From: Lotus japonicus
Lineage: Eukaryota > Streptophyta > Magnoliopsida > Fabales > Fabaceae
Reading direction: 5' to 3'
Assembly: GCF_012489685.1 (NCBI RefSeq)
Contig: NC_080043.1
Span: forward strand, 43,043,127 to 43,107,126
Length of the DNA stretch: 64,000 nt
Shown: piece by piece, positions 45,458 to 56,208 of the stretch
How positions within the stretch are numbered: position 1 is the first letter of the stretch
Layout of the letters: the number at the start of each line of letters is the position of its first letter
Made by a program: the position numbers and the translations under genes
The notes under the pieces: model-generated
Told to the model about the DNA's origin: nothing
The model's input: the letters and a program-made list of their open reading frames with translations, nothing else
Databases searched by the model: none

Positions 45458-48449
45458 GCCTGGAGGCGAAGTTGGCTTCGGAGGAAATGAAAAGGGTAAA
45501 ATTATTGGTACTGGCACTATTTGTGTAGATAGTAGTCCATGCATTGATAATGTTTTATTGGTAGACGGCTTAACACATAACTTATTGTCTATAAGTCAAT
45601 TAGCTGACAAGGGTTATGATGTTATATTCAATCAAAAGTCCTGCCGGGCTGTAAGTCAGATCGATGGCTCTGTTCTGTTTAACAGCAAGAGGAAGAACAA
45701 CATTTATAAGATCAGATTATCTGAGTTGGAGGCTCAGAATGTGAAGTGCCTTCTGTCTGTTAATGAAGAGCAGTGGGTATGGCATAGACGGTTAGGGCAT
45801 GCCAGTATGAGAAAGATTTCTCAGCTGAGCAAGCTAAACCTTGTCAGGGGCTTACCCAATCTGAAGTTCGCTTCAGACGCTCTTTGTGAAGCATGTCAGA
45901 AAGGCAAATTCACAAAAGTCCCTTTCAAGGCAAAGAATGTTGTCTCAACCTCAAGGCCGTTAGAACTTCTGCATATCGACCTGTTTGGACCAGTGAAAAC
46001 TGAGTCTATAGGTGGCAAGAGATATGGGATGGTTATCGTTGATGACTATAGCCGCTGGACATGGGTAAAGTTTCTAACCCGCAAGGATGAGTCTCATGCT
46101 GTGTTCTCTACCTTCATTGCTCAAGTGCAAAACGAGAAGGCTTGTAGGATTGTGCGTGTCAGAAGTGACCATGGTGGAGAGTTTGAGAATGACAAGTTTG
46201 AGAGTCTGTTTGATTCCTATGGAATTGCACATGATTTCTCTTGTCCCAGAACTCCTCAACAAAATGGTGTTGTTGAGAGGAAGAACAGAACTCTTCAGGA
46301 GATGGCTAGAACCATGCTCCAAGAAACTGGCATGGCTAAGCACTTTTGGGCAGAGGCAGTAAATACAGCATGTTACATTCAGAACAGAATCTCTGTGAGA
46401 CCAATTCTGAATAAGACTCCCTATGAACTGTGGAAGAACATAAAACCCAACATTTCTTATTTTCATCCTTTTGGCTGTGTTTGTTATGTTCTCAATTCTA
46501 AGGATAGATTGCATAAATTTGATGCTAAGTCTTCCAAGTGTCTATTACTTGGTTACTCTGATAGATCTAAAGGTTTTAGATTTTATAATACTGATGCTAA
46601 GACTATTGAAGAATCTATTCATATTAGATTTGATGATAAGCTTGACTCTGACCAGTCAAAGCTAGTTGAAAAGTTTGCAGATTTAAGCATTAATGTTTCT
46701 GACAAAGGCAAAGCTCCAGAGGAAGTTGAGCCAGAGGAAGATGAACCAGAGGAAGAAGATGGTCCCTCTAACTCACAAACTCTAAAGAAGAGCAGAATCA
46801 CTGCAGCTCACCCTAAGGAATTGATTCTGGGCAACAAAGACGAACCAGTCAGAACCAGATCTGCCTTCAGACCCTCTGAAGAGACCTTGCTGAGTCTGAA
46901 AGGATTGGTGTCCTTAATTGAACCCAAGTCCATAGATGAAGCTCTTCAGGACAAGGAGTGGATTTTGGCCATGGAAGAAGAATTGAATCAATTTTCCAAG
47001 AACGATGTTTGGAGCTTAGTGAAGAAGCCTGAGAATGTTCATGTTATTGGAACGAAATGGGTATTCAGAAACAAGCTGAATGAGAAAGGAGATGTAGTCA
47101 GAAACAAGGCAAGGCTAGTTGCTCAAGGCTACAGCCAGCAGGAAGGAATAGACTACACTGAAACATTTGCTCCAGTAGCAAGACTGGAGGCAATCAGACT
47201 ATTGATCTCTTTCTCAGTAAATCACAACATAGTTCTACATCAGATGGACGTAAAGAGTGCCTTCCTAAATGGTTATATTTCAGAGGAAGTCTATGTTCAT
47301 CAACCCCCAGGTTTTGAAGATGAGAAGAAACCAGACCATGTGTTCAAATTGAAGAAATCACTCTATGGTCTGAAGCAAGCTCCCAGAGCATGGTATGAGA
47401 GACTCAGCTCATTCCTTCTGGAGAATGAGTTTGTAAGGGGTAAAGTAGATACAACTCTTTTTTGCAAGACTTATAAAGATGATATCTTAATTGTGCAAAT
47501 TTATGTTGATGATATTATATTTGGTTCTGCTAATCAATCTCTATGCAAAGAATTTTCTGAGATGATGCAGGCTGAATTTGAGATGAGTATGATGGGAGAA
47601 TTAAAGTACTTTCTGGGAATACAAGTTGATCAAACACCAGAAGAAACATATATCCATCAGAGCAAGTACACTAAAGAACTTCTGAAGAAGTTCAATATGC
47701 TGGAATCTACAGTGGCCAAGACTCCAATGCATCCTACATGCATTTTGGAGAAAGAAGATAAAAGTGGTAAAGTATGTCAGAAGCTCTATCGTGGAATGAT
47801 AGGTTCACTTCTATACTTAACTGCATCTAGGCCAGACATATTATTTAGTGTTCACTTATGTGCTCGTTTCCAATCAGATCCAAGGGAAACCCACTTAACT
47901 GCTGTTAAGAGGATCCTAAGGTATCTGAAAGGCACCACTAACCTTGGCTTGATATATAAGAAAACATCAGAGTATAAGCTTTCAGGTTATTGTGATGCTG
48001 ATTATGCTGGAGATAGAACAGAGAGAAAAAGTACTTCCGGAAATTGTCAGTTTCTGGGAAGCAATCTAGTCTCATGGGCAAGCAAGAGGCAATCAACCAT
48101 TGCACTATCAACTGCAGAGGCAGAATATATCTCAGCAGCAATATGCAGCACTCAGATGCTCTGGATGAAACATCAGCTGGAGGATTATCAGATCCTTGAG
48201 AGCAATATCCCAATCTATTGTGATAACACTGCTGCAATCTCATTGAGTAAGAATCCTATCTTGCATTCAAGGGCAAAGCACATTGAGGTAAAGTATCACT
48301 TTATTAGAGATTATGTACAGAAGGGCGTACTTCTTCTGAAGTTTGTTGATACTGACCGTCAATGGGCAGATATCTTTACAAAGCCCTTAGCAGAGGATAG
48401 ATTTAATTTTATTCTGAAAAATCTAAACATGGACTTTTGTCCAGAGTGA
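45297..48449 (+). CDS. SIRE pol: protease, integrase, RT, RNase H
   Basis: The frame is open from 45297 (first ATG 45345) and lies +1 relative to gag. Counted from that ATG: protease [14 protein letters not shown] at ~14-27; pre-integrase [12 protein letters not shown] and CEACQKGKF; integrase core from ~205 ([31 protein letters not shown]); reverse transcriptase from ~540 ([23 protein letters not shown], and the catalytic [10 protein letters not shown] near 719); RNase H with [20 protein letters not shown] and [11 protein letters not shown]. It ends with the usual copia tail [12 protein letters not shown]. All catalytic residues are present. Expression as Gag-Pol needs a frameshift or reinitiation in the 161-base overlap. 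Confidence 0.93.
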   Translation, partial: LTKEDPESGYLRTRLSMLQISLIAPLKHQSWYLDSGCSRHMTGEKRMFRELKLKPGGEVGFGGNEKGKIIGTGTICVDSSPCIDNVLLVDGLTHNLLSISQLADKGYDVIFNQKSCRAVSQIDGSVLFNSKRKNNIYKIRLSELEAQNVKCLLSVNEEQWVWHRRLGHASMRKISQLSKLNLVRGLPNLKFASDALCEACQKGKFTKVPFKAKNVVSTSRPLELLHIDLFGPVKTESIGGKRYGMVIVDDYSRWTWVKFLTRKDESHAVFSTFIAQVQNEKACRIVRVRSDHGGEFENDKFESLFDSYGIAHDFSCPRTPQQNGVVERKNRTLQEMARTMLQETGMAKHFWAEAVNTACYIQNRISVRPILNKTPYELWKNIKPNISYFHPFGCVCYVLNSKDRLHKFDAKSSKCLLLGYSDRSKGFRFYNTDAKTIEESIHIRFDDKLDSDQSKLVEKFADLSINVSDKGKAPEEVEPEEDEPEEEDGPSNSQTLKKSRITAAHPKELILGNKDEPVRTRSAFRPSEETLLSLKGLVSLIEPKSIDEALQDKEWILAMEEELNQFSKNDVWSLVKKPENVHVIGTKWVFRNKLNEKGDVVRNKARLVAQGYSQQEGIDYTETFAPVARLEAIRLLISFSVNHNIVLHQMDVKSAFLNGYISEEVYVHQPPGFEDEKKPDHVFKLKKSLYGLKQAPRAWYERLSSFLLENEFVRGKVDTTLFCKTYKDDILIVQIYVDDIIFGSANQSLCKEFSEMMQAEFEMSMMGELKYFLGIQVDQTPEETYIHQSKYTKELLKKFNMLESTVAKTPMHPTCILEKEDKSGKVCQKLYRGMIGSLLYLTASRPDILFSVHLCARFQSDPRETHLTAVKRILRYLKGTTNLGLIYKKTSEYKLSGYCDADYAGDRTERKSTSGNCQFLGSNLVSWASKRQSTIALSTAEAEYISAAICSTQMLWMKHQLEDYQILESNIPIYCDNTAAISLSKNPILHSRAKHIEVKYHFIRDYVQKGVLLLKFVDTDRQWADIFTKPLAEDRFNFILKNLNMDFCPE

Positions 48450-48892
48450 AGATGGATCAGAACCTCTGACTATGATACTTCTTGATCAGAAGATGTCTAG
48501 TCCAGAAGGTAACTCAATCAGAGTGTGTGTGCCCAGTGGTACTGACTCTGAAGCTGAGACAACAACACGTGTGTCAGAATTTCTGATGCATAATTCCTTG
48601 TGCCCGTGTGACAGTCTGTTATGATTGCGTGTAGATATGCTTATCTCCTGTGTGTGATTGTGTATTTTACTGTTACTATCTATCTTTAATTTTCAACCGT
48701 TGATCTTAAAGTGCTTTTTGAATCAACAACGGTTATTTGATAAAACCCACTATACACACACGTTCTCGTTCACTTCCGGTTTTCACTCTCGCACTCTCTG
48801 CTTTTCAAAACCGCCTCTTTCTTGATTTCTCTCTCGATCTCTCTTCATCCTTCAAACTTTATCTTCTACCTCAAACCTTCAACCTCTTCAAA
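48450..48892 (+). other. Spacer between pol and the third ORF
   Basis: Non-coding, with SIRE-typical AGAACCTCTGAC words. A CTATACACACACG near 48750 is a weak TATA-like candidate. A spliced subgenomic RNA is the other way to express the next ORF; no strong acceptor stands out. Confidence 0.4.
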
Positions 48893-51751
48893 ATGGTGAG
48901 ACAAACCAGAAGATCTACTGCAGATGCACCTCAGTTCCCTCACATGGTAGTTGGTTTGGCAACGGGTCAAAGGGGCTCTGAGAACCCGGCACAAGAACAA
49001 GTTCAAGCTCATGAGCAGATTGTTCCAATTGCAGAACGGAGCTGTGCCGTTCACTGCGTATTTGCTCCTGAGGAACTCCAAGTCCTGGCAGAATGGAGAT
49101 TCGACCTCGACAACCTGGCTGCAAATGGGTTTGATCTTCGTCTTGAAGTCCAAGCTCAAGGTTGGGGAAACTACTTCAACCGACTTCGAGGACCGGTATA
49201 TGAGAAGTTGGTCAAGGAATTCTGGAAGCACGCCGACTGCGATGATACTCAAGTGGTATCTCATATTCTTGGCAGGAAGATCATCATCACGGAGAAGTCA
49301 TTCGTGAATCTGCTAGGTGCAGACACTGCTTATGGGTTTCGATTCCAATTCACTGAGTCGAAGCTGAAACCCAGCACCAAAGACAAAACCAACCAGGCCC
49401 TGTACACCACTTTCAAACCGGGCAAGACAAGTTACAAGGTGATGGACCTTCACCCCAAACTCAGGATCTGGCACAAGATCCTGCTCAACTGCATCAATCA
49501 GAGACCGAAGGGAAGTTCCCCAGATTACATCAACTTCAACCAGAAGGCGATGCTGTTTTTCATTCAAGACAAGAGGAAGATCTGCCTTCCCTACTTCCTG
49601 TTCTCCTACTTGAAGGAGTGTATCCGGAAGTCTAGGACTACTGCCTCAATCAAGTCAGCAATCAAGTATATCCCCTTTGGGAGACTGCTGTCTGATCTCT
49701 TCATTGAGAGTGGCCTCATTCAAGACCTGATCAATGCTGGTTGCACAGAGGACTTGAACACAATTGTCAGCGATGTCTTCACTGCCAACTCTCTGAAGAA
49801 GATGGGTTTGGTCCAGAAGAAGATTGCTCCTGCTCATGAAGACACATCTTCTGAGATCAGAGGAAGAAGGATGCCTCTGAATGACTACCCACTGTGGACT
49901 CAAGCAGACAATCCTGAAGCCATCAGATGCTATGTTGAAGACCTCAGGGCTCAAGGATTCGAGATTGATCTTGATGATTTCTTCAGCAGACTGCCGCCAG
50001 CTCCAGAGTTTCCTTCTCCTCCCAAGAAGAAAGCTCAGAGGAAGATGGTTCTGGAAGAATCCTCTGAAGAATCTGATGTCCCTCTGGTCAAGAAGACAAA
50101 GAGAAAGCCTGATGATGGTGATGATAGTGATAGTGAGGATGGTCCTCCAAAGAAGAAGCAGAAGAAGGTCAGAATCGTGGTGAAGCCTACTCGGGTGGAA
50201 CCAGCTGCTGCAGTGGTCAGAAGGACTGAACCTCCTGCCAGAGTGACTCGATCATCAGCACATTCAAGTAAGCCTGCACTTGCTTCTGATGATGATTTGA
50301 ATTTATTTGATGCACTTCCTATTTCTGCCTTGCTTCAACACTCCTCAAATCCCCTCACTCCTATTCCTGAATCCCAACCAGCCGCACAAACCACCTCTCC
50401 ACCACATTCCCCACGATCCTCCTTCTTTCAACCTTCTCCTACTGAAGCACCTCTCTGGAATTTGCTTCAGAACCCAACCTCTAGGTCAGAAGATCCAACC
50501 TCTCTCCTTACCATTCCGTACGACCCATTATCTTCTGAACCCATCATCCATGACCAACCAGAGCCCAACCAAACAGAACCACAACCCAGAACGTCTGATC
50601 ACTCTGCTCCCAGAGCATCAGCACGTCCTGCTGCCAGAACCACGGATACAGACTCTTCAACAGCCTTTACACCTGTATCCTTCCCAATCAATGTTGTTGA
50701 TTCTTCTCCCTCCAATAACTCTGAATCAATTAGAAAATTCATGGAGGTTAGAAAAGAGAAGGTGTCTGCCTTGGAAGAGTATTACCTTACCTGTCCAAGC
50801 CCTAGGAGATATCCTGGCCCTAGACCTGAACGTCTAGTTGACCCAGATGAACCTATCTTGGCCAATCCTATCCAAGAGGCAGACCCCTTAGTTCAACAAG
50901 CTCACCCTGTCCCTGACCAACAAGAGCCCATTCAACCAGACCCTGAACCCGAACAATCAGTGTCTAACCAATCCTCGGTTAGATCACCTCACCCTCTGGT
51001 TGAAACTTCAGACCCTCACCGTGGAACCTCTGAACCCAATGCTCCCATGATTAACATTGGTTCTCCACAAGGTGCCTCTGAAGCTCATAGCAGCAATCAC
51101 CCAGCCTCTCCTGAAACCAACCTCTCCATCATTCCCTATACTCACCTCCAACCCACATCTCTCTCTGAGTGCATCAATATTTTCTATCATGAAGCCTCCT
51201 TGAGGCTCCGCAATGTGCACGGTCAGACTGACCTCAGTGAGAATGCTGAAAGTGTGGCTGATGAGTGGAACAATCTGAGCACTTGGCTAGTAGCTCAGTT
51301 TCCAATTATGATGCAGCTCCTGCATGCAGAGGGAAGTCAGAGGATTGAGGCTGCCAAGCAAAGGTTTGCTAGAAGGGTGGCTCTTCATGAACTAGAACAG
51401 AGAAATAAGCTTCTTGAAGCTATTGAAGAAGCCAAGAGAAAGAAAGAACAAGCAGAAGAAGCTGCACGTCAGGCAGCAGCTCAAGCTGAACAAGCCAGAC
51501 TAGAGGCAGAGCGACTTGAAGCTGAGGCTGAAGCCCTTAGATGCCAAGCACTTGCACCAGTTGTGTTTACTCCTGCTGCTTCTGCTTCCAATCCAGATCC
51601 TCAAGCTGCTCAGAATGTTCCTTCCGGTTCTACTCAGCCAAGCTCATCCAGACTCGACATCATGGAACAGCGTCTTGACACTCATGAATCCATGCTGATT
51701 GAGATGAAGCACATGATGATGGAACTTCTGCGACGCACTGACAAACCTTAG
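48893..51751 (+). CDS. SIRE third ORF (env-like), nuclear-signal and coiled-coil protein
   Basis: 952 codons from ATG 48893 (MVRQTRRSTADAPQF), chosen because its context TCAAAATGG is favourable; the frame is open upstream to 48737. Residues ~60-330 form a globular domain (CVFAPEELQVLAEWRFDLDN, PKLRIWHKILLNCINQRPKG, YPLWTQADNPEAIRCYVEDL). Basic clusters PPKKKAQRK, KKTKRKPDDG and PPKKKQKKVR look like nuclear localisation signals. A long Pro/Ser/Gln-rich stretch follows, then a Glu/Ala-rich coiled coil ~830-900 (RKKEQAEEAARQAAAQAEQA). SIRE elements are known for an 'env-like' ORF here, but this one shows no transmembrane segment or convincing signal peptide. The role is unknown. Confidence 0.85.
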   Translation: MVRQTRRSTADAPQFPHMVVGLATGQRGSENPAQEQVQAHEQIVPIAERSCAVHCVFAPEELQVLAEWRFDLDNLAANGFDLRLEVQAQGWGNYFNRLRGPVYEKLVKEFWKHADCDDTQVVSHILGRKIIITEKSFVNLLGADTAYGFRFQFTESKLKPSTKDKTNQALYTTFKPGKTSYKVMDLHPKLRIWHKILLNCINQRPKGSSPDYINFNQKAMLFFIQDKRKICLPYFLFSYLKECIRKSRTTASIKSAIKYIPFGRLLSDLFIESGLIQDLINAGCTEDLNTIVSDVFTANSLKKMGLVQKKIAPAHEDTSSEIRGRRMPLNDYPLWTQADNPEAIRCYVEDLRAQGFEIDLDDFFSRLPPAPEFPSPPKKKAQRKMVLEESSEESDVPLVKKTKRKPDDGDDSDSEDGPPKKKQKKVRIVVKPTRVEPAAAVVRRTEPPARVTRSSAHSSKPALASDDDLNLFDALPISALLQHSSNPLTPIPESQPAAQTTSPPHSPRSSFFQPSPTEAPLWNLLQNPTSRSEDPTSLLTIPYDPLSSEPIIHDQPEPNQTEPQPRTSDHSAPRASARPAARTTDTDSSTAFTPVSFPINVVDSSPSNNSESIRKFMEVRKEKVSALEEYYLTCPSPRRYPGPRPERLVDPDEPILANPIQEADPLVQQAHPVPDQQEPIQPDPEPEQSVSNQSSVRSPHPLVETSDPHRGTSEPNAPMINIGSPQGASEAHSSNHPASPETNLSIIPYTHLQPTSLSECINIFYHEASLRLRNVHGQTDLSENAESVADEWNNLSTWLVAQFPIMMQLLHAEGSQRIEAAKQRFARRVALHELEQRNKLLEAIEEAKRKKEQAEEAARQAAAQAEQARLEAERLEAEAEALRCQALAPVVFTPAASASNPDPQAAQNVPSGSTQPSSSRLDIMEQRLDTHESMLIEMKHMMMELLRRTDKP

Positions 51752-51959
51752 TTTTAGGATCTCTTCTTTTTCCTTCTTTTTCGTTACCTTTGTTTTATCT
51801 TCTTATTAAACTCTGTTTCTTTTTATTTATTTATTCTTTTTTGTTCGTTTGTGATTATATATGCATATATATATATATATTTGTGTCACATATGTTTGCA
51901 AAACTCGTTTTATTCATAATATTTCTGTGTTTACATCATACATTTCTTCCCTAAGAAGT
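51752..51959. other. Convergent 3' spacer
   Basis: T-rich DNA with an (AT)n run at 51862-51880 lies between the stop of the env-like ORF and the stop of the antisense ORF. It probably holds both poly(A) signals. Confidence 0.4.
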
Positions 51960-52352
51960 CTAGAATGGAGGATCTCTCCTCATTCTTCTGCACTCCTGGC
52001 GCTGCTCTGACCTATCCTTCTCCAGACGATCCAGTACATGCTGGATGTTGCTGAGCCTGATCTTTAGCTCATCCCTCTCCAGAATCTCTTCTGAAGTCTT
52101 GAGCTTCTCTTCCAAACTCTCTTTCTCTTCCAGCAGCTTGAGTTCAAGCCGGCTGAGTTCTTGCACCTCCTCCACGAAGGCAAGAAATTCCTTCAGGTCT
52201 CTCTCCAACTCTGGACGCAGGTCCTCTTCCAGCAGTGTCCGTGTCAGCTCCGCGATGGTAGTTGCACCCTCTGGATGCCTGATGTTCAGGAACAAGTCCT
52301 CTTCAAAGGCCTTCTTCCTCAGCTCTTCTAGTGCTACGTTGTATGATGCCAT
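51960..52352 (-). CDS. SIRE antisense ORF, 130-residue coiled-coil protein
   Basis: ATG 52352 opens MASYNVALEELRKKAFEEDL. Residues ~25-100 are strongly charged with Leu-spaced heptads (LTRTLLEEDLRPELERDLKE, LEEKESLEEKLKTSEEILE), so a coiled coil is likely. The end RRMRRDPPF is basic. The frame has no stop, while the plus strand opposite is low-quality Ser-rich frame. A TATA box stands 54-61 bases upstream. It converges on the env-like ORF. I do not recognise a named family, and the function is unknown. The start is supported by TATA spacing and by the lack of any other ATG before it. Confidence 0.65.
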   Translation of the reverse strand: MASYNVALEELRKKAFEEDLFLNIRHPEGATTIAELTRTLLEEDLRPELERDLKEFLAFVEEVQELSRLELKLLEEKESLEEKLKTSEEILERDELKIRLSNIQHVLDRLEKDRSEQRQECRRMRRDPPF

Positions 52353-52405
52353 TTTTTTTTACTGAAAATTATTCGAGGTGTGAAGCTTACCTTTCTCTCC
52401 AACGC

Positions 52406-52413
52406 TTTTTATA
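52406..52413 (-). promoter_or_regulatory. TATA box for the SIRE antisense ORF
   Basis: The minus strand reads GAAGCCTATAAAAAGCGTTGG. TATAAAAA ends 53 bases before the ATG, allowing a start site ~30 bp downstream and a leader of ~25 nt. Confidence 0.55.
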
Positions 52414-53142
52414 GGCTTCACTTTCTCTCTGAAAGTTAATGCTCTTACAGTTTCTCGAGGTTAAGTTCTTGGTAACTGACCCTTCTATTTACTCACTTGA
52501 CCGGTGGTAAACGTTCATCCCTTGCATTAACTCTTCTATTTATTTTCGCCTAACTCTGATTCTTACATCGTTTTCATTTTCTTTTAAACTTAGACCTTCT
52601 CTAAGGGGGAGTACCTTGTACTTCAAGCTAAGTTTTTCACACCCCAAGCTTTTTGCTTATGACAAAAAGGGGGAGTAAACCCAGTTTTTGATTTGTAAGA
52701 TGTGTTAGTGTGACTTATTTTTCTTTTGGAGATTTTAAGAGTTCCACCTTCATGACCATAGATGTGTCACTGGGCAAATACAAGGAATACATTTCACTTC
52801 TTCTGAAGTGATTCTAAGTTGACTCTGATACCCAAGACTCTGATACCTTGTCCATGACTCTGATCACTTATGCGCTCTGATTATTTGTTTTTCATCTATG
52901 TCATAAGCTTTTCACTCTGAACTCTTATATTTTTTAGCTCAGAATCTAGACTTTACTAACGTTTTCATCAAGTATTAGATTCAGAGGGAGCTAAGCTCAG
53001 AATCAAGCAGTGACTTGAATTCAGAATGAGCAAGATAAACTATTCACATCAGGATAAGTCCTATTCTATATCTCTAAACTCTGAGTGAATTCAGTTTAAT
53101 GTTTAAGAATTGTTCATCAAAAATCTTAGTTTTGTCATCATC
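52414..53142 (+). other. SIRE 3' untranslated interior
   Basis: No ORF. AAGGGGGAGTA words at ~52598 and ~52668 resemble extra polypurine tracts before the true one. CTCTGA-rich words are frequent, as in the LTR. Confidence 0.5.
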
Positions 53143-53155
53143 AAAAAGGGGGAGA
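53143..53155 (+). other. SIRE polypurine tract
   Basis: AAAAAGGGGGAGA directly precedes the 3' LTR and would prime plus-strand DNA synthesis. Confidence 0.85.
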
Positions 53156-53156
53156 T

Positions 53157-54366
53157 TGTAAGATCAAGTTTTGATCTAGTAGTACAACTCTATGTTTTGA
53201 TGATTACAAGTTAACCTTTTGATATGAACAATTGTGGTACTCTAACGTGTTTTTCTGAGTGTGCTATTTACAGGCTCTGACCTCAACTCAATCTCACACA
53301 AATCAGAAGCACTGTGTATAAAGGGTAACCCAAGCAACGCTTTCGCATTCACCATGTTCAGTATGAACAGTGGAAAAGCTTCAGAAGTTCTGAAGCTATA
53401 CAAACTCTGATGTGGACTCAGTCGCTAGAAGCTCTGAAGATCCAGAAGTTCTGATAACCAAGAAACACTGAAGGTTCAGATGTTCTGATGGTGTAGAAGA
53501 CTCTGAAGATCCAGAAGCTGAATAGTGGAAACTCTGAAGTCCAGAAGCAAGAAACTCTGAAGGCCATGTTCTTCCCTCTGAGTTCAGAATCAGAAGATAC
53601 AATGGTCAGAGGATCTGTGCTTTCCCTCTGACTCTGATCAACCGGCTTCACAAGTTCCAATATGAAGTATTCCCCTGATCAGAAGTCTCCTAGGTTAAAA
53701 GGTCAAGTCGCTATCCAAGTACAAAAGCAAGTGTACCTTCCTGACGACCTACCTAACGTTCTCAGCCACAACAGAAGCTGGATTTTCCAGAACTGCCCTC
53801 CAACGGTAGCATTTCCCATGCAACGCTCAACCCTAATCCTTGGAGTATATATAGAGGCTGAAGATTGAAAGAAGCGGCGAGAAGAAGTAATACACACGCG
53901 CAAGACATATTCAAAATATTCTAAGCTTTCTTTCATCTGAAATTCATTGAGTTTACAATTAGCTTTTTAGAAGCAAATCTCTTGTAAACAATTCTTTGAT
54001 AAACAGTTTGTTTAGTTCCTTTAGGAGATCAAGGTTGATCGGATCCTAGAGAAGACTAAGAGAGTGAATCTTAGTGTGAGCTAAGTCAGTGTAATTGTTA
54101 GTCACTTGTAGGTTTCAAGTGCAGTTGTAACTCTTACCTGATTAGTGGATTGCCTTCATTCTAAGAAGGAAGAAATCACCTTAACGGGTGGACTGGAGTA
54201 GCTTGAGTGATTTATCAAGTGAACCAGGATAAAATCCTTGTGTGCTTTTCTATCTCTTATCTTTAGCACTTAAGTTCTCGAAAGATTTGTCAAAATCTTT
54301 AAGGTGGAAGTTTTGTTCTGAAAACGTTATTCAAACCCCCCCTTTCTACCGTTTTTCATACCTTCA
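53157..54366 (+). repeat. SIRE 3' LTR
   Basis: 1,210 bp; differs from the 5' LTR at about five positions by eye (three near 53265-53325, others scattered). Confidence 0.95.
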
Positions 54367-54410
54367 AAGACATCAAAGAAAGAAAAGAAAGAAAGGGGAG
54401 AAGGAAGGGA

Positions 54411-55035
54411 TGAAAACTATCCAGGAAGGGAACTGTGAGAAGAAGAGCAAGAGCCGGAGTAGGGATTCGTGAGATAAGCAAAGGACACCAGAGCGAGAGT
54501 CGGGAGCAAATATGGGAGCAGTCAATAGAAGATGATGAATGATGTGAGGGAAAATAACTCAAGGGTTGGGTATGATAAAGATTAGGAAGTCGTGCCTCAT
54601 TATGGTAAATCATCATGGTAAAGGTGGGGCCTTCACACGAAAGGTGTGACGTGGATTCCAGAGAGCATGGGCAGCGCATTAAGTGGAAAGCTGTGACGGT
54701 TGAAGCTGGTTGGTTCAAATTTAAAATTGACAAGATATTGACATGATTCGAGAAAACATTGGGCCTCGCCCAGGAGACCTGACCTTAGGCAGGGGACGCG
54801 CCATGACTTTGGGCTTCCCTTCCCGAGGCCCAACTGGCCCATTTGGATAGGATAGAGGCGCCAAAGCCTAACTCCCCTCTATAAATAGGAGGGGAATACC
54901 AATTGTAAGAGACTTTTAGCTCATTTGAGAAATAATAGCATTGAAATTCAGTTATATTTTCTCTCTCTAAGCATCCACATCACTTTCCTCACACTTTGGG
55001 TACTACCTTCCCTCTCTATGTTCTAGCACGGAACA
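54411..55035 (+). repeat. 3' LTR of the Tat-like element (approximate)
   Basis: A purine tract (54377-54410) is followed by TGAAAACTAT. Within lie CTCTATAAATAGGAG (TATA 54880-54887) and a leader-like T/C-rich end. The end is placed at CACGGAACA before ACAAT. The 5' copy is missing, so both borders are inferred. Confidence 0.5.
54880..54887 (+). promoter_or_regulatory. TATA box in the Tat-like 3' LTR
   Basis: TATAAATA in a GC-moderate context, ~155 bases before the LTR end. Confidence 0.6.
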
Positions 55036-55333
55036 ACAATGAAACACCAAGCAGAAAACCATACCCTTTTCAAACCTAGAATGCAGTAAGCAAAATTCAT
55101 TTGTAAAACACATACATAAGGATTCTATTCTTGCAAAAGACACCAAAAAAAATGCAGAATCAAAAAGTTCAGAGAGGTAACAGTCAAAACTATTTTTAAA
55201 ATTACTCTCACATAAAACAGCAGAATAATGCAGCAAATGAGTTGGTCAGAAAAGAACAATAAAAGCACCAAGTTATATTAGCAAACTATGTATAGGAAAG
55301 AAAGCAGATTTCTCGACAAATAAATGAGCTCAC

Positions 55334-56208
55334 ATGGGGTATAATGCGTCTATAAACAGTAGCTGGACTCCATGACCTGTCAACACCAAAGAAGAGCTCG
55401 TTAACTCAGGTTTCAACAGGATCGGCCAATAATTTGCAGAAAAACCAAAATATAAAAATTCAGATGCCATAAAACAATGAAACTTGGAAAAGAAGACATG
55501 AACAACATTGTATGCATAAACTCAGATCAGGAAAATGAGGCTAGATGTGAAAAAATAAGGGTACAAAACATAGGAAAGTGAGCACAAAACAGTAGATATG
55601 GGAATTAGAACAAAAAAACAATACAGCTTCACCGTCCCATATTTAAGCTATTTTATTGCCATCAGAACAAAAGGATTTTGATGGCTTGATGATAGAACTT
55701 AATAACAGCCGCAGAATCTCAAAAGAAAAGTAAGAAAAAGAGTCACCAATTATCTATCATGATAGGTGGTATTGAAGTATTGGAGAAATTAATTAGCAAA
55801 GCATAACAGCTGAGGGAATAGCAAGTGACATGGTCCACTATGTCATTTTGTGAAGGCAAACCCACAAAGGACACAAACAAATTTCACAAAAAAATAAGTC
55901 ATGAAATGTACTTTCACTAACTTCTTTTCAGATGAATTTACAGCCTATCAGCAAGGTTGAAAGTCCTAGAAGCCAACAAAAAATACATCTATTCATTATC
56001 CTTACTAAAGAAAAACAACTATCTAATTGAGATGGGAAAATCCTAGATTTCAACCAAAATCCAGACAATAGAATCTAAAATTTAGCAAACGGATAACCAT
56101 AAATCAATTAAGCCCTGAATACCTGAGATGTCTCTGTTGCGCCATGGAGAGGATTGAGGTCGCGAGCTGCTGCTTGGAGCGGCGGAAAACCAAGGTGATG
56201 TGACCCAT
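55334..56208 (-). CDS. Possible first two exons of an unrecognised gene cut by the Tat-like element
   Basis: ATG 56208 opens MGHITLVFRRSKQQLATSIL, ending at donor CTCAG/GTATTC (56123). A second exon, 55376-55334, follows acceptor TTGACAG in matching phase, giving RSWSPATVYRRIIPHV, and ends at donor CAT/GTGAGC. The N-terminus is Arg/Ser/Gln-rich without acidic residues, like a mitochondrial presequence. I do not recognise the protein. The next exons would lie left of 55036, that is beyond the Tat-like element near 23.8 kb, where only a weak candidate exists. Confidence 0.35.

Larger units (their letters stand above)
42265..54366 (+). mobile_element. Full-length SIRE-type Ty1/copia retrotransposon
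   Basis: LTRs of 1,210 bp lie at 42265-43474 and 53157-54366, starting TGTAAGATCAAG and ending ATACCTTCA. The perfect 5-bp duplication AAGAC lies at 42260-42264 and 54367-54371. About five substitutions separate the LTRs by eye. Interior order: tRNA-Met primer site, gag, pol in another frame, a long env-like third ORF, an antisense ORF and a polypurine tract. This is the SIRE (Sirevirus/Maximus) layout. All catalytic motifs are intact, so the copy may be competent. Confidence 0.95.
23918..55035 (+). mobile_element. Ty3/gypsy Tat-like element with later nested insertions
   Basis: Composition switches from AT-rich to GC-rich exactly at 23918. Order: decayed gag, pol with a second plant-type RNase H, a non-coding stretch, an antisense ORF, a purine tract (54377-54410) and a 3' LTR. 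Two large insertions sit in the antisense ORF (30749-41938 and 42265-54366). ACAAT occurs at 23913-23917 and again at 55036-55040 after the LTR end, which fits a 5-bp target duplication. No 5' LTR is present, so the left end is truncated. Without the insertions the element is about 7.8 kb. Confidence 0.7.

Noticed and set aside
51862..51880. AT run as an origin or promoter
   Set aside because: Simple (AT)n between two convergent ORFs with no accompanying signals.
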